Shown: in pieces, positions 24,905 through 33,131 of the stretch
Position numbering within the stretch: position 1 is the first letter of the stretch
Layout of the letters: each line of letters opens with the position of its first letter
Assembly (NCBI GenBank): GCA_003248805.1
Contig: QFQY01000014.1
Location: 1 to 64,000, forward strand
DNA: 64,000 nt
Source: Chelatococcus sp.
Lineage (GTDB): Bacteria; Pseudomonadota; Alphaproteobacteria; Rhizobiales; Beijerinckiaceae
Direction of reading: 5' to 3'
Made by a program: the position numbers and the translations under genes
Notes under the pieces: model-generated
Told to the model about the DNA's origin: nothing
Databases searched by the model: none
Seen by the model: the letters and a program-made list of their open reading frames with translations, nothing else

Positions 24905-25957
24905 ATGCCGCAGCCGCAAGGCAGCAAGGGGAAGGTGACGATCATCGATATCGCGGACGCCGCCGGCGTCTCGAAGTCGACGGTCTCGCTCGTCCTCACC
25001 GGGCGCGGCGCGGTGAAGCCGGAGACCCGCCAGCATGTCCTGCAGACCATGGACCGGCTCGGCTATGTCTATAACCGCGGCGCCGCCAATCTGCGTAACG
25101 CCCAATCCCGCATCGTTGGCCTCGTCCTCAACGACCTCTCCAACCCGTTCTTCGCCGAGTTCGCCATCGGTGTGGAGAAGGTGCTGCAGATGGCCGGCTA
25201 TGTCGCCTTCATGGCCAACACCGCCGAGAGCGTGGTGCGGCAGGACCAGGTCATGCGGATGATGCGCGAGCACGGCGCCGGCGGCATCATCCTCTGCCCC
25301 GCGCTGGATACGCGGCCGGAGCATCTCGACTGGGCCAAGGCGGCCGGCACCGCCCTGCTGGTGGCGATCCGCCGCCTGCCGGGGGCCGAAGCTAGCCTCG
25401 TGGTTCCGGAGAATTTCCTCGGAGCCAGCCGGGTCACCCGTCATCTCATCAATCTCGGCCATGAGCGCATCGCCTTTCTCGGCGGCATGCATTCGATGGT
25501 GGTCCGGCAGGAGCGGCATGGCGGCTTCATCTCGGCGATGGAGGCCGCCGGCCGCAGCATCGACCCGGCGCTCAATCTCGAGAGCATGCCGACGCGCGAC
25601 GGCGGCTTCGGCGCGATGAGCGCGGTGCTCTCGCTCGCCGACCGGCCGACGGCCGTGGTCTGCTACAACGACGTCACCGCCATCGGCGCGATGCTGGCGG
25701 CCGCGCGGCATGGCCTCGTGGTCGGGCGCGACATCGCCATCGTCGGCTTCGACGACACCAGCGAGGCACGCCATGTCTCCCCGGCGCTGACCACCGTCGC
25801 GGTCGATCCCGTCGGCCTGGGCGAGCGCGCCGCGGCCCTGCTGCTGAAGCAGATCAACGATCCCGCCGCCGAGCCCGAGAGCTTCATCGGCCCCGCCCAT
25901 CTCGTCATCCGCGAATCCTGCGGCGCCTATCAGCGCGCGCTCGCCGCCGCCGGCTGA
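24905..25957 (+). CDS. LacI-family transcriptional regulator
   Basis: 350 residues. The N-terminal helix-turn-helix reads VTIIDIADAAGVSKSTVSLVLTGRGAVKPETRQHVLQTMDRLGYVYN-type, followed by a periplasmic-binding-protein-like effector domain (RIVGLVLNDLSNPFFAEFAIGVE, GHERIAFLGG, DIAIVGFDDTSEARHVSPALTTV). Start at 24905 chosen because MPQPQGSKGKVT precedes the HTH correctly; the open frame further upstream covers the operators. It probably represses itself, the downstream CoA genes and the divergent DUF993 operon. Confidence 0.95.
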   Translation: MPQPQGSKGKVTIIDIADAAGVSKSTVSLVLTGRGAVKPETRQHVLQTMDRLGYVYNRGAANLRNAQSRIVGLVLNDLSNPFFAEFAIGVEKVLQMAGYVAFMANTAESVVRQDQVMRMMREHGAGGIILCPALDTRPEHLDWAKAAGTALLVAIRRLPGAEASLVVPENFLGASRVTRHLINLGHERIAFLGGMHSMVVRQERHGGFISAMEAAGRSIDPALNLESMPTRDGGFGAMSAVLSLADRPTAVVCYNDVTAIGAMLAAARHGLVVGRDIAIVGFDDTSEARHVSPALTTVAVDPVGLGERAAALLLKQINDPAAEPESFIGPAHLVIRESCGAYQRALAAAG

Positions 25958-25980
25958 ACCTTTCCCGAAGAGACGCACCC

Positions 25981-27573
25981 ATGGCCTTCCCCCGCATCCT
26001 CTCCGCCGACGAAGCCGCCGCCCTGATTCCGGACGAGGCGATCGTCACCGTCTCATCCTCCTCCGGGCTCGGCTGCCCGGACGCGGTTCTGGCGGCGATC
26101 GGCCGGCGCTTCGATGCATCGGGCCATCCCCGCAACCTGACGACGCTGCATCCGATCGCGGCCGGCGACATGTGGGGCGTCAAGGGCGTCGACCACATCG
26201 CCAAGCCCGGCCTGCTGGCCCGGATCATGGGCGGCTCCTACCCGTCCGGTCCCTCCTCGGCCGAGCCGCCCGCCATCTGGAAGATGGTCACGGGCAACGA
26301 GATCCCGGCCTACAATATCCCGAGCGGCATCCTGTTCGACATGCATCGCGAGGCCGCCGCCAAGCGGCCGGGCGTGCTGACCAAGATCGGCATGGATACC
26401 TTCGTCGATCCCAGGCACCAGGGCTGCGCGATGAACGCGCGCGCCATGGCCGAGCCGATCGTCAGCCGCGTCGAATTCGACGGCGAGGACTGGCTCTATT
26501 TCCGCAGCATCGTGCCGAAGGTCGCGATCATCCGCGCGACCACGGCCGATGAGCGCGGCAATCTCTCCTACGAACATGAGGGCGGGCTGCTCGGCCCGCT
26601 CGATCAGGCGCTGGCGGTCCGCAACAATGGCGGCATCGTCATCGCGCAGGTGAAGCGCGTGGTCGAGGCCGGCAGCCTCAATACGCAGGCCGTCTTCGTG
26701 CCTGGCATCCTCGTCGATGCGATCGTGGTCGCGCCCGACCAGATGCAGACGACGCAGACGGTCTACGACCCCGCCATCTCCGGCGAGGTGCGGCGTCCCC
26801 TGTCGAGCTTCGAGACGCCCGCCTTCGACGTCGCCAAGGTGATCGCGCGCCGCGTCTCGCAGGAATTGCGCCATGGCGACGCCGTCAATATCGGCTTCGG
26901 CATCTCGGCCAATGTCCCGCGCATCCTGATCGAGGAAGGCCAGCACGGCGCCGTGACATGGGTGATCGAGCAGGGCGCCGTCGGCGGCGTGCCGCTGCTC
27001 GAATTCCAGTTCGGCTGCGCCTCCAATGCCGAAGCCATCGTCCCATCCCCCTACCAGTTCACCTACTTCCAGGGGGCGGGCTTCGATATGTCGCTGCTCT
27101 CCTTCCTGCAGATCGACAGGCAGGGCTGCGTCAACGTCTCCAAGCTCGGCGTGCGTCCGCACGTCACGGCCGGAGCCGGCGGCTTCATCGACATCACCGC
27201 GCGCGCCAAGCGCATCGTCTTCTCGGGCTATTTCAGCGCCGCCGCCAAGCTGGCGATCGCGGACGGCAAGCTCGTCATCGAGAAGGAAGGCAAGGTGAAG
27301 AAGCTGGTCGAGGCGGTCGAGCACATCTCCTTCTCCGGCCCGCGCGCGATCGCACAGGGCCAGGACATCACCTATGTCACCGAGCGCTGCGTGATGAAGC
27401 TGACGGCCGACGGCATCGTCGTCACCGAGATCGCGCCCGGCGTCGATCTGGAGCGCGACATCCTCAGCCAGAGCGAGTTCCCGCTGCTGGTTCCGCAGCC
27501 GCCCAAGCTGATGGACGCCGCGCTGTTCAACGAGGCCCCGATCGGCCTCGAACTCCCCGCGAGGGCGGCATGA
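25981..27573 (+). CDS. Acyl-CoA:carboxylate CoA-transferase (YdiF/propionate CoA-transferase family)
   Basis: 530 residues, with the alpha and beta CoA-transferase halves fused. The catalytic Glu that forms the glutamyl-CoA thioester is E330 in VTWVIEQGAVGG. Other family patches: NIGFGISANVPRIL, and near the C-terminus ITYVTERCVMKL. It activates a short-chain carboxylic acid by taking CoA from acetyl- or another acyl-CoA. It starts 24 bases after the lacI-type gene and overlaps the hydratase gene by four bases. It would supply the CoA ester for the nearby dehydrogenase and hydratase. Confidence 0.92.
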   Translation: MAFPRILSADEAAALIPDEAIVTVSSSSGLGCPDAVLAAIGRRFDASGHPRNLTTLHPIAAGDMWGVKGVDHIAKPGLLARIMGGSYPSGPSSAEPPAIWKMVTGNEIPAYNIPSGILFDMHREAAAKRPGVLTKIGMDTFVDPRHQGCAMNARAMAEPIVSRVEFDGEDWLYFRSIVPKVAIIRATTADERGNLSYEHEGGLLGPLDQALAVRNNGGIVIAQVKRVVEAGSLNTQAVFVPGILVDAIVVAPDQMQTTQTVYDPAISGEVRRPLSSFETPAFDVAKVIARRVSQELRHGDAVNIGFGISANVPRILIEEGQHGAVTWVIEQGAVGGVPLLEFQFGCASNAEAIVPSPYQFTYFQGAGFDMSLLSFLQIDRQGCVNVSKLGVRPHVTAGAGGFIDITARAKRIVFSGYFSAAAKLAIADGKLVIEKEGKVKKLVEAVEHISFSGPRAIAQGQDITYVTERCVMKLTADGIVVTEIAPGVDLERDILSQSEFPLLVPQPPKLMDAALFNEAPIGLELPARAA

Positions 27574-28343
27574 GCGATCCCGTCCGCCTCGACATCGCCG
27601 CCGGCATCGCGACGATCACGCTCTCCCGGCCGGAGAAGCTCAACGCGCTCGACGACGTCATGGTCGGGCTGCTCGGCCGCTTCGCCGACGCCGTCGACGC
27701 CGACCGCTCGGTGCGCGCGGTCATTCTGACGGCCGAGGGCAAGGCCTTCTGCGCCGGCGGCGACATCGTCGCCTGGGGCGGGCTCTCTCCGCTGGAGATG
27801 GGCCAGGGTTGGGTCCGCTCCGGCCACCGCGCCTTCGACAAGCTGGCGCGGATGAAGCCGCCGGTCATCGCCGCGATGAACGGCCATGCGCTCGGCGGCG
27901 GGCTCGAACTCGCCGTCACCGCCGATCTCCGCATCTGCGAGGTCCAGGCCAAGATCGGCCTGCCGGAGACCGGGCTCGGCATGATCCCCGGATGGTCCGG
28001 CACGCAGCGCCTGGTCAGGCGCCTCGGCGGGCGGGTCGCGCGGCGTCTTGCGCTCACCGGCGAGATCGTCACCGCCGAGCAGGCGCTGACGCTCGGCATC
28101 GTCGATCAGGTCGTCGAGAAGGGCGGCGCGCTCGCCGCCGCACAGGCCATGGCCGAGCGCATCTGCCAGCGCGGCCCGGTCGCGAACCTCATCGTCAAGC
28201 AGCTCATCAACGCGGCCGAGGACGAGGATAGCGGGGCGATCATGGAAGCGCTGGCGAGCTCGCTCGTCTCCTATACCGACGACGTGAAGGAAGGCGTTTC
28301 CGCCTTCCGGGACAAGCGCGCGCCGACCTATCGGGGAGAATGA
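27570..28343 (+). CDS. Enoyl-CoA hydratase
   Basis: 257-residue crotonase-fold enzyme. Both hydratase glutamates are kept at their usual 20-residue spacing: E113 in GGGLELAVTADL and E133 in KIGLPETGLG. The oxyanion-hole patch is AFCAGGDI. So real hydration activity is likely. ATGA overlap with the CoA-transferase and one base before the SDR. Confidence 0.94.
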   Translation: MSDPVRLDIAAGIATITLSRPEKLNALDDVMVGLLGRFADAVDADRSVRAVILTAEGKAFCAGGDIVAWGGLSPLEMGQGWVRSGHRAFDKLARMKPPVIAAMNGHALGGGLELAVTADLRICEVQAKIGLPETGLGMIPGWSGTQRLVRRLGGRVARRLALTGEIVTAEQALTLGIVDQVVEKGGALAAAQAMAERICQRGPVANLIVKQLINAAEDEDSGAIMEALASSLVSYTDDVKEGVSAFRDKRAPTYRGE

Positions 28344-28344
28344 G

Positions 28345-29106
28345 ATGACCCGCCCCGTCGCTCTCATCACCGGCGCGAGGCGCGGCATCGGCCGCGCCAT
28401 CGGCATCGCGCTCGCCGGGGCCGGCCATGACATCGCCTTCACCGATATCGCCGAGGACGAGGCCGTCGCCGAGGCCGCGAGAGTGTTCGAAGCGGCCGGC
28501 GCGAAAGCCCGCTTCTTCAGGCATGACGTCGCGGCGGTCGCGAGCCATGCCGCACTCGTCGCCGACGTGAAGGCTGCCTTCGGCCGGCTCGACCTCTTCG
28601 TCTCCAATGCCGGCATCGGTGCGCCGGTGCGCGGCGACATGCTGGAGATCACGGAGGAGAGCTTCGACCTCGTGATGGGTATCAACCTGCGCGGAGCCGC
28701 TTTCCTGAGCCAGGAAGTCGCCCGGACGATGCTGGCGGACAGGCCGGACCGTCCGGCCATCGTCTTCATCACCTCCGCCTCGACCGAGCTCGTCTCGATC
28801 GACCGGGCACAGTACTGCGTCTCGAAGCTCGGCCTCTCGATGTGGGCGAAGGCGCTGGCCGTCAGGCTGGCGCCGGAGGGCATCCCGGTCTTCGAGGTCC
28901 GCCCTGGCGTGATCCGCACCGACATGACCGCCAAGGTCGCCGCCAGATACGATGCGCGCATCGCCGACGGCCTGATCCCCGCCGGACGCTGGGGCGAAGG
29001 CGAGGATGTCGCGGCCGTGGTCGCTGCCCTGACGAGCGGGCAATTCGCCTATGCGACGGGGACAGTGATCAATGTCGATGGCGGCTTGCTGATCCCGCGG
29101 TTGTAG
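28345..29106 (+). CDS. Short-chain dehydrogenase/reductase
   Basis: 253 residues. TGARRGIGRAIG cofactor motif, SNAGIGAP, catalytic SASTELVSIDRAQYCVSKLG (Ser, Tyr, Lys), and GTVINVDGGLLIPRL at the end. Following the hydratase directly, it probably oxidises a 3-hydroxyacyl-CoA, completing a beta-oxidation-like sequence of dehydrogenase, hydratase and dehydrogenase; a role on a sugar-like intermediate is possible. Confidence 0.93.
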   Translation: MTRPVALITGARRGIGRAIGIALAGAGHDIAFTDIAEDEAVAEAARVFEAAGAKARFFRHDVAAVASHAALVADVKAAFGRLDLFVSNAGIGAPVRGDMLEITEESFDLVMGINLRGAAFLSQEVARTMLADRPDRPAIVFITSASTELVSIDRAQYCVSKLGLSMWAKALAVRLAPEGIPVFEVRPGVIRTDMTAKVAARYDARIADGLIPAGRWGEGEDVAAVVAALTSGQFAYATGTVINVDGGLLIPRL

Positions 29107-29217
29107 CAAGACTGGACCGACGATACGAGAAGCCGACGCCAAGCCGGCCGGATATTCAGGGAGGACAGGATCGATGCAGGCGGTTGAGCAGCGGAAGCCC
29201 CGGAGAGGCCGGCCCGC

Positions 29218-29886
29218 ATGAGCTATGAGTTCGATTTCGCCGACGTCTTCGCGGCCTGGCCCGAGCTGTTGCAGGGGCTGGTGAACTCGCTCGTGCTCTC
29301 GGCACTCGCGATGGCGATCGGCATGGTGGTCTCGGTCGCCGGCGCGCTCGGCAAGACATCCGGACCGAAATGGCTGGTCTGGATCATCGACGAATATATC
29401 GAGCTGATCCGCAACACGCCGTTCCTGATCCAGATCTTCATGATCTATTTCGGCCTGCCCTCGCTCGGCCTGAAGATGACCTCGAACACGGCGGCGCTGC
29501 TGGCGCTGGTCGTGAATGTCGGCGCCTATGGCATCGAGATCATCCGCGCCGGCATCGAGAGCATTCAGAAGGGCCAGATCGAGGCCGGCAAGTCTCTCGG
29601 CATGCGTCCGCTCCAGATCTTCCGCTACATCATCCTGAAGCCCGCGATCCAGGCGATCTACCCTTCGCTGACCAGCCAGTTCATCCTGCTGATGCTGAAC
29701 ACCAGCGTCTGCTCGGCGATCGCGGCGAGCGAGCTGACGGCGGTGGCGGGCGACATCCAGTCGCGCACCTTCCGCAGCTTCGAGGTCTATTTCGTCGTCA
29801 CATGCATGTATCTCGGCCTCTCCGTCTTCTTCTGGTCGGTCTTCGCCGCCATCGAGCGCACGCTGCTGCGCAAGCCAACCCGGTGA
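29218..29886 (+). CDS. PAAT-family ABC permease, subunit 1 (second PAAT importer)
   Basis: 222 residues with about five spans. EYIELIRNTPFLIQIFMIYFGLPSLGL and GQIEAGKSLGMRPLQIFRYIILKPAIQAIYP are the family motifs. It follows the SDR after a 111-base gap and leads the second PAAT importer of the window. It is clearly related to the 19172-19855 permease (same IRAGIES--KGQ-EAG spacing), suggesting both importers share ancestry. Confidence 0.94.
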   Translation: MSYEFDFADVFAAWPELLQGLVNSLVLSALAMAIGMVVSVAGALGKTSGPKWLVWIIDEYIELIRNTPFLIQIFMIYFGLPSLGLKMTSNTAALLALVVNVGAYGIEIIRAGIESIQKGQIEAGKSLGMRPLQIFRYIILKPAIQAIYPSLTSQFILLMLNTSVCSAIAASELTAVAGDIQSRTFRSFEVYFVVTCMYLGLSVFFWSVFAAIERTLLRKPTR

Positions 29887-29895
29887 GGTGAGACG

Positions 29896-30546
29896 ATGCG
29901 CACACTCGGCTCCTCCGACATCATCTACATTCTCATGGCCGTGCGCTGGACGCTGCTGCTCTCGCTCGTCGCCTTCCTCGGCGGGGCGCTCGGCGGGGCG
30001 CTGGTCGCGCTGGCGCGCACCGGCGAATACAAGTGGCTACGGGTTGCCTCGGCCGGCTACATCAAGGTCTTCCAGGGCACGCCGCTGCTGATGCAGCTCT
30101 TCCTCGCCTTCTTCGTGCCGGGGCTGTTCGGCTGGTCGGTCGATCCCTGGACGGCGGCGGCGCTCGGCCTCTCGCTGCATGCCAGCGCCTTCCTCGGCGA
30201 GATCTGGCGCGGCGCCATCGAGGTCGTGCCGCGCGGGCAATGGGAGGCGGCGACCTCTCTCGGCCTGCGCTACGCCCCGAAGATGGCGCTGATCATCGCG
30301 CCGCAGGCGATCCGCATCGCGATCCCGCCGACGATCGGCTTCCTCGTGCAGCTCATCAAGGGCACCTCGCTCGCCTCGATCATCGGCTTCGTCGAGCTGA
30401 CGCGCGCGGCACAGATCATCAACAACGCCACCTTCCGGCCCTTCACCATCTTCGCGCTGGTGGCGCTGGTCTACTACGTCATCTGCCGGCCGCTCTCGGC
30501 CTACAGCAAGAGAATGGAGCAGAAGCTCCTCGTCGCCGCGCGATAA
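29896..30546 (+). CDS. PAAT-family ABC permease, subunit 2
   Basis: 216 residues. YIKVFQGTPLLMQLFLAFFVPGLFG and QWEAATSLGLRYAPKMALIIAPQAIRIAIPP form the substrate-path and EAA-loop regions. Nine bases behind subunit 1. Confidence 0.94.
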   Translation: MRTLGSSDIIYILMAVRWTLLLSLVAFLGGALGGALVALARTGEYKWLRVASAGYIKVFQGTPLLMQLFLAFFVPGLFGWSVDPWTAAALGLSLHASAFLGEIWRGAIEVVPRGQWEAATSLGLRYAPKMALIIAPQAIRIAIPPTIGFLVQLIKGTSLASIIGFVELTRAAQIINNATFRPFTIFALVALVYYVICRPLSAYSKRMEQKLLVAAR

Positions 30547-30591
30547 TCAGCGTCGATGCAACACCAGGCCCCCCTCGGAGGAAAACGCCCC

Positions 30592-31413
30592 ATGTCACTG
30601 TTCAAATCGATTTGCCGCCGCGGTCTCGGCGCACTCGTCTTCGCCGGCCTCGCCGCCGCCTCGCTCGGCGCCGCGCCTGCCCAGGCCGCCACGCCCGACG
30701 AGATCAAGGCCCGCGGCAAGCTGATGGTCGGCCTGCTGACGGACTACCCGCCCTTCGGCGGCACCGACGCCCAGCAGAACCCGGCCGGCTACGATGCCGA
30801 CGTCGCCGCCCTGATGGCCAAGGCGCTCGGCGTCAAGCTCGAGCTCGTCCCGGTGACCGGCCCGAACCGCATCCCCTATCTGCTGACCAACAAGGTCGAC
30901 GTGCTGATCGCCACCTTCGGCATCACCGCCGAGCGCCAGAAGCAGGTGCTGTTCTCCAACCCCTACAGCACGCTGACGATCTATGTGCTCGCCCCCAAGA
31001 GCGTGAACATCAAGACGGCGGAAGACCTGAAGAACGTGACGATCAGCGTGGCGCGCGCCTCGACCCAGGACACCGCGATCAGCGCCGTCGCCCCGGCCGG
31101 CACGCCGCTCAAGCGCTTCGACGACGACGCCACCGCGCTGCAGGCCCTGATCTCCGGTCAGGTCCAGGCGATGGGCGCGAGCAACACCATCCTCGCCCAG
31201 CTCAACAAGGATTATCCGCAGCTCAACATCGAGCCGAAGATCACCTTGCGCGAGCAGGCCAACGGCATGGCCTTCCGCAAGGCCGATACGGCGCTGGCCG
31301 AGTTCGCCAACAAGTTCATCGCCGAGATCGAGGCCAACGGCGAGCTCTCGAAGATCAACCAGAAGTGGTTCGGCATCCCGCTGCCGAAGCTGCCGGCGAT
31401 GCCGCAGTTCTGA
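30592..31413 (+). CDS. PAAT-family periplasmic binding protein (atypical ligand pocket)
   Basis: 273 residues with a signal peptide (MSLFKSICRRGLGALVFAGLAAASLGAAPAQA). R115 in ITAERQKQVLFS is the carboxylate-binding Arg. The ammonium-binding Asp of HisJ/GlnH is replaced by S197 (SGQVQAMGASNTIL), the same change as in the 21299-22120 receptor. The ligand is therefore probably an acid lacking a free alpha-amino group, consistent with the CoA-dependent acid degradation genes upstream. ATG at 30592 with CGGAGGAAAA upstream. Confidence 0.9.
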   Translation: MSLFKSICRRGLGALVFAGLAAASLGAAPAQAATPDEIKARGKLMVGLLTDYPPFGGTDAQQNPAGYDADVAALMAKALGVKLELVPVTGPNRIPYLLTNKVDVLIATFGITAERQKQVLFSNPYSTLTIYVLAPKSVNIKTAEDLKNVTISVARASTQDTAISAVAPAGTPLKRFDDDATALQALISGQVQAMGASNTILAQLNKDYPQLNIEPKITLREQANGMAFRKADTALAEFANKFIAEIEANGELSKINQKWFGIPLPKLPAMPQF

Positions 31414-31426
31414 TCACGCCGGACAG

Positions 31427-31449
31427 GCGCCCGGCCTCGTGCCGGGCGC
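31427..31449 (+). terminator. Intra-operon hairpin between binding protein and ATPase
   Basis: Perfect 9-bp stem GCGCCCGGC / GCCGGGCGC with a 5-nt loop, 13 bases after the binding-protein stop. No T run. Probably raises the binding-protein mRNA level relative to the ATPase gene. Confidence 0.5.
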
Positions 31450-31482
31450 ATCCCTCGACAGTCACCAGAACGGTTTTTGCAG

Positions 31483-32262
31483 ATGTCCGCGACCGCCCCT
31501 TCCGCCGCCGGCCACACGCTCGGCGACGTGATCATCGAGATGCGCAAGGTCGACAAGTTCTATGGCGACTTCCACGTCCTGCGCGATATCGACCTCACCG
31601 TCTCGCGCGGCGAGCGCATCGTCATCTGCGGGCCCTCCGGCTCGGGCAAGTCCACCCTGATCCGCTGCCTCAACCAGCTCGAGGAGCATCAGAAGGGCGA
31701 GATCGTCATCGACGGCACCACCGTCCACGCTAGGCTCAAGGGCATCGAGGACATCCGCCGCGAGATCGGCATGGTCTTCCAGAGCTTCAATCTGTTTCCG
31801 CACCTGACCGCGCTGGAGAACTGCACGCTGGCGCCGATGAAGGTGCGCGGCACGCCCAGGGCCGAGGCCGAGGCCACCGCTCGCAAGATTCTCGAGCGCG
31901 TCCATATCCCGGAGCAGGCCCATAAATATCCGGTGCAGCTCTCGGGCGGGCAGCAGCAGCGCGTCGCCATCGCCCGCTCGCTCTGCATGAATCCGAAGAT
32001 CATGCTCTTCGACGAGCCGACCTCGGCGCTCGATCCCGAGATGGTCAGCGAGGTTCTCGACACCATGGTCGAGCTGGCCGAGAGCGGCATGACCATGATC
32101 TGCGTCACCCACGAGATGGGCTTCGCCCGCAAGGTCGCAGACCGCGTGATCTTCATGGATGCCGGCGAAATCGTCGAGATGGCCCCGCCGGAGCAGTTCT
32201 TCTCGGCTCCGCAGAGCGAGAGGACCCGAAAATTTCTCGGCCAGATCCTGCACCACGCCTAG
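31483..32262 (+). CDS. PAAT-family ABC transporter ATP-binding protein
   Basis: 259 residues: Walker A GPSGSGKST, VFQSFNLFPHLTALEN, signature LSGGQQQRVAIARSLC, Walker B IMLFDEPTSALDPE, H-loop CVTHEM. An in-frame TTG lies two codons upstream of the chosen ATG. Its last bases touch the 3' end of the truncated rhodanese gene on the other strand, with no spacer. Confidence 0.95.
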   Translation: MSATAPSAAGHTLGDVIIEMRKVDKFYGDFHVLRDIDLTVSRGERIVICGPSGSGKSTLIRCLNQLEEHQKGEIVIDGTTVHARLKGIEDIRREIGMVFQSFNLFPHLTALENCTLAPMKVRGTPRAEAEATARKILERVHIPEQAHKYPVQLSGGQQQRVAIARSLCMNPKIMLFDEPTSALDPEMVSEVLDTMVELAESGMTMICVTHEMGFARKVADRVIFMDAGEIVEMAPPEQFFSAPQSERTRKFLGQILHHA

Positions 32263-32264
32263 GC

Positions 32265-32650
32265 TCAGGCAGGCCATAGATGACGAAGGCCCACGCTCCC
32301 CAGGCGGCGAACCAGTTGTTGCTGTCGCCATAGAGAACGACGGTGACGTCCTTGTCGACGCCGAGCCTGCGGGCCAGCGCCTGGAACTTCTCGGGCTTCG
32401 CGATGTCGCGCTCCACCGTGTCGACCAAGTCGGTATGCCAGGCAACATTTTGAGCGCCCGGGATGTCGCCGCGCTCGTAGAGCCCCGGCTCGACGCGGAC
32501 CTCGACGATCCGAACCTTGGGGTTTTCGAGGTTCTCTTCGAGCCAATCGGTCGTGACGAGCGCATCGGATTGCGGAAAGGCGGGGCCTATCAGGGCGGGA
32601 TAGGCTGCAAATACCTGTGCGGCACGACGCAGAAATGCGAGGGCTGGCAT
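32265..32650 (-). pseudogene. Truncated rhodanese-type sulfurtransferase
   Basis: The minus frame from the ATG at 32650 encodes about 128 residues of the N-terminal domain of a tandem-rhodanese sulfurtransferase: SDALVTTDWLEENLENPKVRIVEVR, RGDIPGAQNVAWHTDLVD, and VDKDVTVVLYGDSNNWFAAWGAWAFVIYGL. It then stops matching exactly where the ABC ATPase gene ends; the rest of domain 1 and the whole catalytic domain with its active-site Cys are gone. The frame continues as nonsense antisense to the ATPase. The break marks an old recombination junction between the PAAT/CoA cluster and the sulfur-related region to the right. Confidence 0.8.
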
Positions 32651-33131
32651 CGAAAAGACTCCCCTGAAGAACGAGCAGGCGCTCGTTCCGGATGAAGGTG
32701 CCCAGATGATCGGGGGAGCCGTTGAGTTTAGATAGAAGAATTGAATTCTTTCTTCAAAGTGGGAGAAAAACACTCTCTCATCATGTCGATTTTTGGAATT
32801 AACCTGATCATCGACGAATTAAGCACGATCAGTAGCAAGGATTGACTGGATTTCCGCTTCAGCTTTGTCGCGATTGCTTCCCTGCTCCGATCGCCACGGA
32901 TGCGTGATCCGAGATGCCCCCATGTGGCGCTGGGCGCGTAGGGCGCAGCTCGGAACGCCCATGACGAGCATCGGAGGTGGCCGCTGCATCGGGAGGGGAG
33001 ATTTCTCCATCGCAGGAGGGAGCCGGAGAAGATGGTCGCAAAGATAGCCGACCATTTGAAGGCCTTTTCCTTCGTCGCCACGATAATTTCAGGGCATTCC
33101 CGAAGTTATCGAACACGAAGGCGTCGCCGTC
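32651..33131. other. Intergenic region, AT-rich, no gene found
   Basis: About 480 bases without a credible gene, clearly richer in A+T over 32720-32860 than the surroundings. It holds the 15-bp inverted repeat AAGAATTGAATTCTT (32736-32750; 7-bp arms around one base), which could be an operator. It likely contains the promoter of the downstream importer operon; I cannot define the hexamers confidently. Confidence 0.5.

Noticed and set aside
30033..31733. 566-codon plus-strand frame across a PAAT permease, receptor and ATPase start
   Set aside because: Out of frame with three clear transporter genes on the same strand; the product is Arg/Asp/His-rich noise.
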